DNA from: Sapria himalayana
Lineage: Eukaryota > Streptophyta > Magnoliopsida > Malpighiales > Rafflesiaceae
Assembly (NCBI GenBank): GCA_029783825.1
Contig: JAREIK010000763.1
Span: 161,026-225,025 of the forward strand
Direction: 5' to 3'
DNA: 64,000 nucleotides
The notes under the pieces are model-generated. The model made no database searches. It saw only the letters and a list, made by a program, of their open reading frames with translations, and had not been told where the DNA came from. The first letter of the stretch is position 1, and every line of letters starts with the position of its first letter. Positions 33,207-46,356 of this stretch are shown here, piece after piece. The position numbers were made by a program, and so were the translations under genes.

Positions 33207-36200
33207 AATTATCAGTATCACTATCATCATCCAATAGATCTTCTGATTTCATCTGATTCTGATGGATATTCCAGCTCATCTTCAGATAGAAATTGATCAT
33301 CTTCAATTTCTATTATGCCACTATTTGAGTCACATAAATTTTCTAGGTCTTCATCTACATGCACAGGCGTAATATTATTTATATCATCTTTTTGGAATGC
33401 TGGTGTAATATCTAAGTTTGTACTTCTTTCTTGAGATTTTAGTACTTCAAAAATTGATCGAGATTTGATTTTGAAAATTATCCACCAGTCACTCTTATCA
33501 CGAGATAAACTTTGATATGATAATAATATACTTGAGTGGCTTGAACTACCATAATAAATGGCCCATATCGATTATATCTGTGTCTATGGTTAACATCCAT
33601 TAGCTTATAATCCGAATAAATTTTGTACCCACATTTCGTGTAGGATCAAACCACTCGCACGTTAATAATAAAATCCTATTTTCAAGTCGAGGATACTCCA
33701 ACTCAATAACTTTTGTGAGTTAACCATAATAATCAATCTCATTTACACTATAACCTAAGCCTTCAATGCATACACCATTATTCATTGTTGATTTAGAAGA
33801 ACTATGCCCAATTGTGTGAAATTTATATTCATTGAAAAATGCTCAGGATATGTTTTCACATATCTAAATGGGCCTTTACTTAGATTCTAAATAAAAATAT
33901 TGGAATTTCCAATTGAAGGATCATTTATATGTTGCATTAATTAAACAAATGATGTTAACAACTAAAAAATACTAATAAATTAAAAATTTCAAATAATTAA
34001 AACTTAATAATTCTCACATAGTTTTTGAACCAATTCAGAAAATCTGTTATAGCATATAATTGACCTCATTGCTGGAAATTATTGTGGCCTATTTTTTTAA
34101 CTGCTCAACATAGAAACTGCACAAATATAAATAGATGAAGAAAAATGTATATCAATTTTTAATTATTCCTATTAATGAAAAAATTACACTGATTAAACCT
34201 GCAACCATTTTGGGTATATATACTCAATATATGGTGCAACCTTTTCACAATTAGGTAAAACATATCTCTTGGTTGCTTTGTACTCTTCATTTGTCATACA
34301 TCTTTTCTTTGCTCTTCCAAATGCTCTTCTAGAGGGCTTGAAGATAGATAGCTTGTCCATAGAATTATCTTCTACCGACACATGACCTTCATAATTTCGA
34401 GGCACATTTCTAATCTTTGTATTAATATGATCCTAAAAATAATAATAACAAAAAGATGATGCTTCTTCTACTAAATATGCATTGCAAATTAAACTTTCAA
34501 CTTTTTCCTTGTTTCTAATATTCAATTTCAATTTACAAAGATACCTACAACCAAAATGGTAGGTTTCAATTATATTAAATTATAAAATTACTTTATATTT
34601 GAAATAATAAAACATAATGACTTATATGTATTTACCTGTCAAAAGGATACATCTACCTATATTGTACTGGCCTTGCTATCCTTGCTTCATATGCCAAATG
34701 AAATGACAAATGCTCCATTGAGTCAAAAAAGCTCTGTGAGTATATCCATTCAAGCTTACAAAGAATAACTAGTATTTCATTCTCCAGCCTCACCATGTCA
34801 TCTATTTTGATTGTGGTGGCAGTTAGCTGTTTGAAGAAAAACTAACTTTTATAAGGACCTTCCAAACACTTAGGGTAAGTAATTCACGGAATGCAATTGG
34901 TATTAATCTATGCATAAATACATGATAGTCATGACTTTTCATTCCAAATAACTTAAGATTCTTTATATCCACACATCAACCCATATTTGACACATATCTA
35001 TCAGAAAATTTGAAATTTTTAACCCATTCACAAAATATCTATCTTGCCTTCTTATCAAGTGTGTAACAAGCTTTAAAGAATTTTCCTGTTGTCTCGTTAA
35101 GTTTCAATTCAAGATGCTGATAGTAATCATTCAACTCTTGTCTTGATTTTAAAGTGCATTTTGTTTTCCGTCTATATTAAGGATAGTGTTGAAAACATTG
35201 TCAAACACATTTTTTTCAATATTCATTACATCCAATTTATGATGAATTAAATTGGACTTTTTATAGGGCACATCTCAAAAAGTGCTGCATTTCCTCCATC
35301 CAAATATATTGCCTATTAGTCTATTAGTTCTAATAGTATCCTTTTCAGTCACATTCTTTAGACACAAACTCTGAATCTCTGTCAAAATTTTATCTCCTGA
35401 ACGAACAGCTAGTGCAATTATCATAAATATTTTATTTTTTTGAAATGCATTTTTATTTCTACGGAATGAATGATTCGTAGGTAGAAACTTATGATGATTA
35501 TCAAATCATAACTGTTTACCACTTAATTTGAGGGTAAATGCATCTAAATTTTTCATGCAGTATGAACATTCAAATCATCATGCAGTACTCCAATTAGACA
35601 ACATTGAATATGAAAAAAAGTCACTTACCATCCACATAACGGCCGCCCACATTATAAAATTTTGCTTCTTTGAGATGCCAAAATATTCACACCAACATCC
35701 CACAAATTATTTAATACTACTATATGGGTATGTAAGAAAACATCCAGCATGTCTTTAAGATTTTTTGGCCATGAAACCAATATTGACAAAAACATATATT
35801 GCTCCTTCATACACAACCACCAAGGAATATTATAAGGTGTCACTATTGCTATCCATATTGAATAGTATTGTTCAGATTGGCCAAATGGTTGAAATTCATC
35901 AGTGCCGAGACCCAATCTCACATTTTGACTTTTAGCTACAAAATCTTGATGTATATAATTAAAATGCTTCCAAGCAAATGAATCTAATGGATGACGAATC
36001 AACCATTCTTTAACCTCAAGCTCAAAATGCCACATCATATCATTTGCTTTAGTATATGATGCATATAGTCTCGGTAATCAAGGAATTATAGAAAAGTAAT
36101 ACATCTTCTTTAATGCAACTTTCAACTTTTGTCCCATATCTGCAATACAAGGTCCCTTCTTAAACTAAAAATGATCACAAAACTTACTGCGAATTAAATC

Positions 36201-36894
36201 ACTATCACCACCTTAATATAACATACATCCATTGAAACAACAATCTTTTCCACTGATATACCCATACCTCATAGTAACGTCTTAGTTTTGTAAATGTTGT
36301 TCGTGACAAAATTATTATTCAGAATAATCTCTTTCATCAGTTCTGTTACCTGATCAAATAATTTCTCAAACATATGATTTTCTAACTTCATGCTCATTAG
36401 TCGAGCCATATGTGACAATTGCGAATGTGTTTTACAATGAGGCCACAACTGATTATCTACAACTTTAAGCATTTCATAAAATTTTTGAGCTTCAAGATTT
36501 GGTGGTTCATCCATGTAATCCATATTGAAGCAAGCACTAGCAGTTTCCATGACCATTCTATAGTATGTGTTTGATGTTTCTTCACAACATGCAAATGATT
36601 CAATATCCTTATTTTGGTCAATGTTAAGAGCCATTGTACTTTCCCCATAATAAATCCAAACAAAATCATTTGGTACTAAGCCATATTGAGTGAAATAGTA
36701 TCTTCTAGTGTTTACATCATAAAAAAAATATTTTGACACTTGCGGTTATTACAAGGATACTTAATTTTTTCTCCATCAATCCATTTCGATTGACTACACA
36801 AAAAGTTGATGAAAGTTTCAAGCTCACTCAAAAATTCTTGATTCAAAATTCCATTCATAAACCTTTTGTTCATCCACTGACGATCTGAACTCAT
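33207..36894 (-). pseudogene. TNP2-like CACTA transposase, copy 2, broken
   Basis: It starts MSSDRQWMNKRFMNGILNQE at 36894, a full transposase-associated domain including the part missing from copy 1 (CPCNNRKCQ follows IDGEKIKY). It continues with FVWIYYGESTMALNIDQNKD (36669), MARLMSMKLENHMFEK, and the catalytic-core stretch LGTDEFQPFGQSEQYYSIW (35910-35855) with PYNIPWWLCMKEQYMFLS. DUF4218 is at 35100-34190 (GRAKKRCMTNEEYKATKRY) and DUF4216-like sequence is at about 33850-33480. A frameshift lies near 36720, and there are many stops. Intron positions agree with copy 1. Confidence 0.85.
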
Positions 36895-36899
36895 TTTAC

Positions 36900-38389
36900 C
36901 CTGTTTTATTTACAAAGAATAATGCTCAATCATTATTTTGAATGAAACATATAATTACTTCAAAATATACTACTTATTAAATAAAACTACTTATAGATGA
37001 TTATTTAAAGATTAAATATTGTGAATATCGAGGCTATGCATTTGTAGAATCCGCATTAATAGATAATGCATTTTTTTAGAATGACAAAGATTAATAGATA
37101 TCATGCTATTACTAGATGAAGGGAGAAAAATATGTGAATAGACAAGAAAGGAAAGCAAAAAATAAATAAATTGAAAATTTGAACTAGTAAGCTTCTCACA
37201 CCTCAATGATGATCAAATAACATAATTTTTACTGTGATTCTACTCCATCTTTGGATATAAAAAAGGAGTACATTAATGGAATTGGTATCCAATTTCAAGA
37301 AAACTTGGAAAATGAATTAATGAAGAATTAAGACATGAACAAACATATATCTGGAATTGAAAACATATCATACAAAGTGTTCAACTAGAAAACATAGATA
37401 TGAAGCAAGCAACAATTATAGATTCCTAGCCTTACAAATTTAAACTAATTAGACAAAAAATTACATATCATTAATAGTAATATTATTTTTGGAAAACTAC
37501 AATCAAATGATAGTTTGGAATTTAAAACTTACATACACTTCAATTAATACCTAATCAATATGAAGGATGGGAAATTATTAATTTAGCAAAAATTATTGAT
37601 ATCACCATCACTTATATACTTGTGATTAATGATTTTAGTACTTGTAATGATTTACTATGAACTTCAAGATTAAAATTGTGTGCATGAGGAGGATCTTCGG
37701 GCATATATTTACTTGTGGTAATAACTTCACTTTACATGATAACATTCACATACAAATATCTACTATATAATTTTAATGGAAAATCCAATATACGATAATA
37801 GTTAAGGTAGAAGAAGAATTTCAAAATAACAAATAGAAAAATCAAAACAAACCCTTAGCAGTTATAATGATCTTGTCAACGCTCAAAATAAAAATGTTAA
37901 ATATTATTTAATTTTAATTGAGTACGATAAAATAATGATAAAATAATAACATTGTTGTATTTCAATGCTTTACAATAATTATTTAATAAGCATATGATAA
38001 TATTTTAACATTTCTCATTTATTAGTAATAATGTTTCATAATATTCAAAATTCAATTAGAATAACAAAAACAAAGTATTTTGATGCATTCTAATGATATA
38101 CATATGTATTCCATAAATATATTGATGAATTATATTTATGTTGATTTATTGCAATTTTTTTTAAATGTAACAAATTTTTTAATATGAATAAATAGTTTAA
38201 ATTAAAATTCAATTAAGTTCGATGATACATGATATGTTTGTTAATATTCATGTCTCAGTTTTTTTAATGAATTTAACTAAGCTTGGATATTAATGCAATA
38301 TTTTTTAACATTATTCCACATGTGTTCATTAAAATATATATATCTACCCACAAAAAAACAATATATATTTTATTTTTATATATAAAAAC

Positions 38390-38420
<31 letters not shown>

Positions 38421-38580
38421 TTATTTTATAAACATCAATTAAATGAATATGTATATATATTTACACATCAAAAACCAAAGGCTCAATAAACTAATTCTTA
38501 TGATAGATGTGAGCCTCCTTAGAGGCTGTAAGTTCAATCTCCACAAGCTAAAAAAAATTGTCAGGAAAAAAAATTATGCC
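36900..38580. other. 5' region of CACTA copy 2, no gene
   Basis: 36900-37160 matches 2785-2520 of copy 1 in reverse. The rest is AT-rich with no recognised gene; frames at 37012-37206 and 38283-38489 are unconvincing. A (TA)n run sits at 38391-38417. The CT-rich tract found at this position in copy 1 is absent. Confidence 0.5.
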
Positions 38581-38960
38581 TCATATAGTTATAATATAAT
38601 AATTTAGAGTTTTATATAGTTATACAAAAATATATATATAGTTAAACACATAGTTAAACATAATGATGTATGCTGTTATACAATAATTATAAATATACTT
38701 ATATGTGGTTATACTTATAGTTATACTTATATTTATAAATATAGGTATATATATTTAAATATTGTTTTATATAATGTTATTTTAGTTATACATTTACTCA
38801 AAGAAAATTATTTATAGTTATATCTTCTTATACCAATATTATATATAATTAAAAATAGAGTTATATATAGTTAAACATATAGTTATATATAGATATAATA
38901 TTACAAGTAGTTATAAGTAGTTTTACATAAATATATACAATGTTATAAACAAATATTAAG
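38581..38960 (-). repeat. Fragment of the AT-rich satellite, reverse orientation
   Basis: GTTATACTTATAGTTATACT and AAATATAGGTATATATATTT match the reverse complement of the 845-910 part of the satellite at 116-1890. Relative to the CACTA gene next to it, it sits on the same side and in the same sense as at copy 1, so the satellite may be part of the element. Confidence 0.7.
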
Positions 38961-38966
38961 ATTTTA

Positions 38967-39415
38967 TTATCTATCTATCTATACTTTTATCTATCTATCT
39001 ATCTATCTATGTATTTATCTTTTTATCTATATGTCTATCTATCTATTTATCTGTCTGTCTATCTATCTATCATCTATATATCTATCTATCAAATAGTTTA
39101 TCATTCTATATATCAATCTATATATCAAATTTTCTATCAATCTATCTATTAATTTGTCTATCAATCTGTCTATCAATATGTCTATATATATATATATGTC
39201 TTTGTATAAATCAATCAATCAAATTATCTTTCTATCTATCTATCCTTTTTATGTGTTTCTATCTATGTTTTTGTCTCTCTATCTTTCATTCTATATGTAT
39301 ATCTATCTGTCTATCTATTCGTCTATCTATTTATCTGCTTGTTTATCTATTTGTCATTATTTTCTCTATCAATCTGTCGATCTTTCTTTTTGTCAATCTA
39401 TCTATTCATCTATCT

Positions 39416-39462
<47 letters not shown>

Positions 39463-39553
39463 TACTTTTTTATTTGTCTATAATATGTATATCTATCAAT
39501 TGAATAATCAATCTATATATATGCTTATCTTTTTATCAATCTATAAATCTATT

Positions 39554-39592
<39 letters not shown>

Positions 39593-39797
39593 TTTTATCT
39601 ATCTATCTGTCTGTCTGTCTACGTGTATGGCTATCTATCTGTGTGTCTATCTAAAAATCTATCTAGCTATTTATCTATCTACCTGACTATCTATCAATCA
39701 AAATAATTGTTTATCCATATATCTCTCTATCTATCTATCTATCTATCAATCTATCAATCAAATTGTCTATCAATCTATTTATTAATCTGACTATCAA

Positions 39798-39865
<68 letters not shown>

Positions 39866-39989
39866 AATCTATCAATAAATTTGTCTATCTATATATCTAT
39901 ATATATGTCTTTCTTTCTATGTGTGTATCTCTCTTTCTATATCTCAATTTGTCAGTCAATATATATATTTATCTGTCTATCTGTCTGTC

Positions 39990-40028
<39 letters not shown>

Positions 40029-41445
40029 ATTTATATGTTTATCTATCTATATGTTTGTTTATCTTTCTATCAATCTTTTTTTCTATATATCTATCCATCT
40101 TTCTTTCAGTCGACCTTTATATTTATCGATCTATCTATCTATATATCAATATATCTATCTATGATTCTATTTGTCTATCTATATGTATATCTATTAATTT
40201 TATAATCAATATATAATCAACCGATCTTTCTATAGATAGATTGATATATTAATAAATAGATAGATAGATAAATTGATAGATATATAGATATTTATTTGTC
40301 TGTCTGTATACCAATTTGTCTATTTTTGTGTCTATCTATTTATCTATATGTCTAAATATCTATCTATTTGTCTGTTTGTATATCTAAAAGTCTATCTTTC
40401 TATCTATCTATTTGTCTATCTATCTATCTATCTATCTAACTTTCTATCTAAATTTCTATCTATCTATCTAACTATTTGTCTGTGTATCTATCAATATATC
40501 TATATGTTTATTTGTCTATTAGTTCATTTATTTATCTATCTATCTGTCTATATGTCTATGTGGTTGTTTTCCTATTTATATGTCTATTTATCTATCTATC
40601 TATTTATCTTTATATTTGTTAATCTATTAATCTACCTATATATCTATCTAACTTTCTTTCTTTCTATCAGTCTATCAATATATCTACCTATAATTATGTA
40701 TATCTATTTGTCTATCTATTTCTATACCTATCTATTTTTCTATCTATCTGCCTATCCATTTGTATATCTAGCTGTTTATCTATTTATCTATCTATCAATC
40801 ATTATATCTATCTTTCTGTATATCTATCTATCTATATATCTATATATCTATATGTCTATCTATTTATCTTTATATCTTTCTATCTATCTATCTTTCTATT
40901 TGTTTATCTATCTATCTTTATATCTATCTATTTATCTATTTGTCTATCTATCTGTCTATCTATATGCCATTCTATCTATCTATATCTTTGTCTATCTATT
41001 TTTTTATTTATCTATCTATCTATGTGTGTATCTATCAATCTATTAGCCTATCTTTCTATCTATTTATTTATATATTTGTTTATTTATATGTCTATATATC
41101 TGTCTATATATCTTTATTTCTATTTGTCTATCTATATGCCTATATATCTGTCAATCAATCTATATATCTCTCTATCTATATGTATATCTATCTATGTTAT
41201 AAGCGATCGATCTATCAATATATCTATATGTATATCTTCCTCTCTATATATCTTTCTATATATTTATTTATCAATCAATCTATTTGTTAATCTATATATC
41301 TATAAATCTATCTATCTGTTTATCAATTAATCAATCAATTTATAAATCTATCTATATATCTATCAACCTGTCTATCAATCTCTCTATCAATTTTGCTATC
41401 AAACTATTTATTAATTTGTATATTAATCTTTCTATCTTTCTATTG
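38967..41445 (+). repeat. TCTA/TATC array with long (TA)n tracts
   Basis: TCTA variants with three (TA)n expansions (39419-39460, 39566-39590 preceded by (TG)n, 39800-39863) and further short ones near 39990-40020. One patch reads the opposite strand (40232-40292). It ends where LINE coding sequence starts at 41446. All open frames here read repeat. Confidence 0.95.
40232..40292 (-). repeat. Inverted TAGA patch inside a TCTA array
   Basis: About 60 bp read TAGATAGATTGATA and AATAGATAGATAGATAAATT on the + strand, whereas at least 1 kb on each side reads TCTA. The left junction CTTTCTATAGATAG is itself a small palindrome. Confidence 0.85.
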
Positions 41446-43663
41446 AATGGGAAACATTATGCTATTTAATGAGAAAATTGGTGTTCTCGGAATTCTGGAT
41501 AGATTTAATATATAGATACATTTCTAGCACGTGGGTTAAAATACTTATAAATGGACAAGAGGGTAGTGAATTTAAAATTTCAAGAGGTCTTAGACAAGGG
41601 GACCCTCTCTCCCCTTCTTTATTTAATATATATCTGGAACTCTTCATTGTAAATTTTAAAAAAGAAACGAGTGAGGGGAAAATCCTCATGTACAAGCAAC
41701 CAAAAAATACCCCTATCGTGTTCTGCTTGGCATACATGGATGATATCATAATTTTCTCTAATGCTAGCAGCCACTCCATGAGAAACATGATGAGATTTAT
41801 AAATATCCTAGAAGAAGAAACCGGGCAGCTACTGAACAAGAATAAATGTCAATTTATGATAGCAGGAAAACATCCCTGAAAACATTACCCAAAAAATAAA
41901 AACAATCACAGGATTTACTCAAAAGAAAGGTGCATTAATGTACCTTGGGTTCCCGATTTATGCGAGTAGATTGAAAGGGGATTACTTAGTTTTCCTAGTC
42001 GAAAAGATTAGACAAAAGATTGTATGTTAGAAGGAAGACCTGCTAAGTATGTCAGGAAGAATAACATTGATTACCCATGTACTGTAAAGTTCGTTGGCGC
42101 ATGTTTTAATGTCCTTACAGCCTCCAAGGACTATTACAAACAAATTATAAAAAGAAATGTCGAATTTCTTATGGGGTAAAAAGGGTGGTATAAATAAACT
42201 CCACTGGAAAAAATGGTCAGAATTATGTTATCCAGTGGAGGAAGCTGGATTGGGCTTTTCAAAATTGAATGATATAGCCAAAGCTTGGGCTTGTAAAAGC
42301 TGGTGGAAGATAAAAGATAACAAAAATGACAGCCTTTAGCGAGATTACATAAAAGCTAGATATGGCCTTGGTAACAATGCCTTAAATAATCCAAAAAAAA
42401 TTATCAAAAAGTTGGAAACTAATGTACAAGCAATGAGATATAGTGGAGAATCATTCTATCTTAACTAAGAGGGGATGGAAATAGACCCTAGATGCACAAG
42501 GAAAATTTACATTAAAAAGCATAAAAGTACGGGTGAGAAATAATAAAATCTCTCAAGAAATTTATGAAAAAGATTGGGCTACGGAGCTTCCACAAAAAAT
42601 GAATATCTTTATGTGGAAACTGATCTCAAAAGCTATTCCAGTCAATGAGAATATCCAAAATAAAGGAATAAAACTAGCATCCAGATGTGAATGTTGCAAT
42701 CAAGAAATCGAGAGCCTGGATCACTTATTCTCAACAGGAAAGATAGCTGAAAAGGTATGGGGTAGATTAGAAAAGGATGCAGACCTAGAAAAATGCCATG
42801 GATCTCTTATAGAATGATTAAAAAATTGGGGGAAAAATAAAACAAAAAATAACATACTAAAATGCATAAGGAACTACATACCACATATCGTAGTCTGGTG
42901 TATATGGAAAGCTAGAAATAAAAGCAGATTTGAAGGTACTCATATGAAAATTTTAGATATACTAGAAGAGATCAAGAATGAATCTGCATTTATTTCGGCT
43001 TGTAGTCCTATTAAGTTGAGAAGTCTTGGAATGTATGAGAATAAAAGAAAAGAATGGAGCCTTTCAACAAGAATAAAGAAGATTCCAGTGATAAGAATAA
43101 TTAGATGGGAAAAGCCACCACAAAATGCTCTAGTGCTAAACATGGATGGTAGCTTTAAGAAAGAGCTGGGAGCTACAGAAGGAGGAGGAGTTATATGAAA
43201 TAATGAAGGTACAGTTTTAAAAGCATTTACAATGAAAGCCTCTACCACTCCAGCATTGCATGTAGAGGTTATGGTTTTAAAAAAGGGATTACAAATATGC
43301 AAAGATAATAATCTCCAAAATCTTCAAGTGCAGGCAGATACGAATCTCTTGGTAAATCTAGTAATGGATAAGATATAAATGTGGCAATTTGAAGAGGATA
43401 TATTCAATATAAAAAAATTAATGTGTGAATTAAAAGGAAAAACCATACACATATTCAGGGATGCTAATGCATTAGCAGATAAATTAGCTGATGAAGGAGT
43501 AATAAGGGGCTCACAAGAATTTGAGAGTAATAATATTCCAGAAAAGTATAAAGGCTTAATAAGATTAGATAAAATAGGATTTCTATATATTAGAGTTCAA
43601 AAAAAATTAAAATTTAGGCTTAGAATTCTTGGAGGGAAGAGTAGAAATAATTATTATGCTTGA
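41446..43663 (+). pseudogene. LINE ORF2 fragment: reverse transcriptase, zf-RVT, RNase H
   Basis: Domains in order: the RT second half (ISRGLRQGDPLSPSLFNIY at 41578; catalytic YMDD at 41734 where LINEs normally have YADD); the RT thumb region (YLGFPIYASRL, MSGRITLITHVL, FLWGKKGG); zf-RVT (CECCNQEIESLDHLFSTG, 42688, with the final Cys lost); and a C-terminal RNase H (VLNMDGSFKKE at 43133, then LHVEVMVLKKGL, VQADTNLLV and HIFRDANALADKLAD at 43450). The four acidic RNase H residues can be seen. At least two frame changes occur (between 41879 and 42157, and between 42339 and 42533), with several stops. This lineage differs from the LINE at 12640, which ends after zf-RVT. Confidence 0.88.
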
Positions 43664-45007
43664 TTTGTTGGTTATGTGTTTATAAGTATTTCAGGTGAAG
43701 GTCTTGGAGTATTAAAGAGCCCCTCTGGTCCTGAGGGGCGGGCATAAAAAGAAAGACCTTAAGCTGAAAATAATAAAAATAATAATTAGTAGGGTCCTTA
43801 ATGAGCCTAGTAAAACTGTTTTGGACTTGAATTATTTGTAACAGGTCAAGCAGACTGAAGGTGCCAGGCGAAGGTAATTTAACTACTGATATTGATAGGT
43901 AGGAAGTCTGCTCATTAATTTCAGGAAAGCTAGCACAGTTTATTGCCAATCGTAAGTAGCAGAAGCTGGGATTTGGATCTGTTCATCCAGTAAATTAAAA
44001 GTAGTGTGTGCAATTTACAGTGTCTGTAAATGGATTGAATAAAATGGTATGTTGTTAGTCTTTCATGTGGTGGGTCTGTTGTTGTAACTTTTTCAGTTAA
44101 TTGTGTGTTGTTTTTTTGTTGTAAGCTGTAACAGCTTTTTAGCTATCTTACACTTTGTTTAGGGTATGAGTTAGGGTCTGTTGTATTGAAAGGTAGGCTA
44201 TGTCAGCACTTAGAATACTTCAGTTTGCGTTAGGCCGATGTTTGCTAAGTAGATGAGGCCCCGATTTTGAAGAGGGAGATAGGGACTCAAGAGTTAAAAG
44301 AGCCAAAGGAAAATAGAATCTTGGCTCATCTTATGGTTGTATAGATTTCTTGCAATGAAGGTAAAGCTAATGAAGATAGAAACAAATTAAAGAGAAAGGG
44401 AAAGGAAGAAAAAGCACTCAATGATAAAGGCAAATGATGGCAAAGCTAATGAAGATAGCACCCAACGTCAGGATGGAATGCCTTCCACACGAAGCTGTCT
44501 AGTTACTTTCTTACTCCATATTTTTTCTTTTTCTTTGGCCTCACTTGTAAACTGATTGACAATGTGTTAAGGGAGTGGGGAAAGGGAAGAAAAAGGGGTA
44601 GGAGAAGGTCATAATAGATATATTTCGTATGATCTTTATTGTGCAGAATAGTAGCTAAAAAGCGACCAAAGTTACATCAAAAGAAGCAATGGGGTGGCAG
44701 CAATAGAGGCTATAAAGAGAAAAGGCTATGGAGTAGCATGAAGGGAGCTAAGGAGATAAAAAAAGGCAAAGCTTACCTCCATAGCATCCTCAGGACAGCA
44801 AAAAGAATGCACGGAAAACTGAGTCAAGTAAAACTTATTATTAGCTAAATATGTGCCTAAAAGAATAAATAGTTTGATAGGATGTAACTAAAGATAAAAA
44901 TGGGTGTAAAGGGATATGGGTAGCAAGCAAGTAGGTTGTACAAAAGGTATTCCTCTGTCGAAAGAGAGGGTCAATAATAATAAAATAAAAAATAAAAAAT
45001 AAAAAAA
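43664..45007 (+). other. Long 3' UTR and tail of the truncated LINE
   Basis: No gene is recognised; the frames 43680-43949 (- strand) and 44639-44848 have no family match. GCCCCTC and GAGGGGC at about 43719-43739 form a perfect 7-bp stem with the loop TGGTCCT. Near the tail, CCTCT (44952) pairs with AGAGG (44965) just before the A-rich end. Membership in the LINE is inferred from its position between RNase H and the tail; 1.3 kb is long for a LINE 3' UTR. Confidence 0.55.
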
Positions 45008-45755
45008 TCTATCTATCTATCTATTTGTCTGTCTATCTATTTTATCTATCTATTGTTTATCTAGCTATCTACCTATCTATTTATTTCTCAATATAACTAT
45101 CTGTATATATATCTATCTATCTACCTATCTATTTATTTTTCAATATAACTATCTGTATATCTATCTATCTATCTACCTATTATCTGTCTATCTATCTAAC
45201 TTTCTATCTAAATATCAATCAGTCTATATATCTATCTATCTAATTATCTTTCTTTCTATCTATCTGTCTATCTATTAATCTATCTATCTGTCAATCTATT
45301 TATCTATCTATCTGTCTGTCTATTAATTTGTCTATTAATCTATCTATCTATCTGTCTGTCTATCTATATATCTAATTATCTATCTATTTGACTATCTTTC
45401 AACATATCTATCTATCATTCAATCTATTAGTAAATCTACCTACCTACCTATCTATATATTTATCTATATATCTGTCTATCTATCTATCTATGTGTCTATC
45501 TATCTATCTATCTCTCTATCTATCTTTGCTTTGTCATTCAATCTATCTTCTACATGTCTATCTATCTATCTATCTATCATTTTGTCTATCTATATGTCAA
45601 TATATATATATATGTCTATCTATCTATATATCTGTATGTGTCTTTTTTTTCAATATATCCGTCTATCTATCTATTTAAGTATCTATCTATTTGTCTAACT
45701 ATCTTTCTAACTATCAATCTATTTGTCCATCTATCTGAAAATCTATTTGTTTATC

Positions 45756-45788
<33 letters not shown>

Positions 45789-45909
45789 CTAACTATATAT
45801 CTATCTTTCTATCTATCTATCTGCCTATCTATCTGTCTATCTATCTATCTATTTGTCTATCTTTTTGTCTATCTATCTGTCTATCTATTTATCTATCTAT
45901 CTTCTCTCT

Positions 45910-45946
<37 letters not shown>

Positions 45947-46298
45947 GTATCTTCCTATTTATATGTCTATCTATGTATCATCCTATTTATATGTCCATAT
46001 AACTATCTATCTACTATCGATATATCTATCAATCTAATTGGCCATCTATCTTTTATGTATCAATCTATTTATATGTCTATCTATTTGTATATTTATTTGT
46101 CAAAATATCTATCTATCACTATATTTATTAATCTATCAATTTGTCTATTTAACTATATATCTATATACCACTCTATGGGTCTATCTATTTGTCTATTAAT
46201 CTATGTATCTATCTATTTATCAATATGTCTATATATATATATATCTTTATTTTTTCATCTATATATCTATCTATAAATCTATCTATGTACCTATCTAT

Positions 46299-46308
46299 GT
46301 GTGTGTGC

Positions 46309-46354
<46 letters not shown>
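46299..46354 (+). repeat. Compound (TG)n(TA)n microsatellite
   Basis: (TG)n with one CG interruption is followed directly by about 19 TA units. Similar compounds with the same TG-then-TA order lie at 39554-39590, 48340-48377, 59739-59770, 60063-60135 and 61775-61835. The reverse order occurs once, at 48925-48963. Confidence 0.9.

Positions 46355-46356
<2 letters not shown>

Larger units (their letters stand above)
30371..38960 (-). mobile_element. CACTA transposon, copy 2, decayed, inverted relative to copy 1
   Basis: It holds the same two genes as copy 1 on the - strand, in the same relative order, and aligned sequence extends from about 37160 (matching 2500) to about 30670 (matching 8930). 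No CACTACAAG terminus is visible on either side: the left side runs straight into a TAGA array at 30370, and the right side ends in a piece of AT satellite (38581-38960) followed by a TCTA array. The limits are those junctions, not proven element ends. Confidence 0.75.
41446..45007 (+). mobile_element. 5'-truncated LINE of a second lineage (with RNase H)
   Basis: The piece starts abruptly inside the reverse transcriptase (EWETLCYLMRKL, corresponding to the region just after the FDxVxW motif) and ends in an A-rich tail (AATAATAAAATAAAAAATAA and similar) at about 44972-45007. TCTA array lies on both sides. A target duplication cannot be identified because the flanks are repetitive. 5' truncation is the usual result of incomplete target-primed reverse transcription. 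Confidence 0.85.

Noticed and set aside
44639..44848. Lys-rich 69-codon frame after the second LINE
   Set aside because: Short, no family resemblance, and it lies in the presumed 3' UTR; basic composition follows from A-rich sequence.
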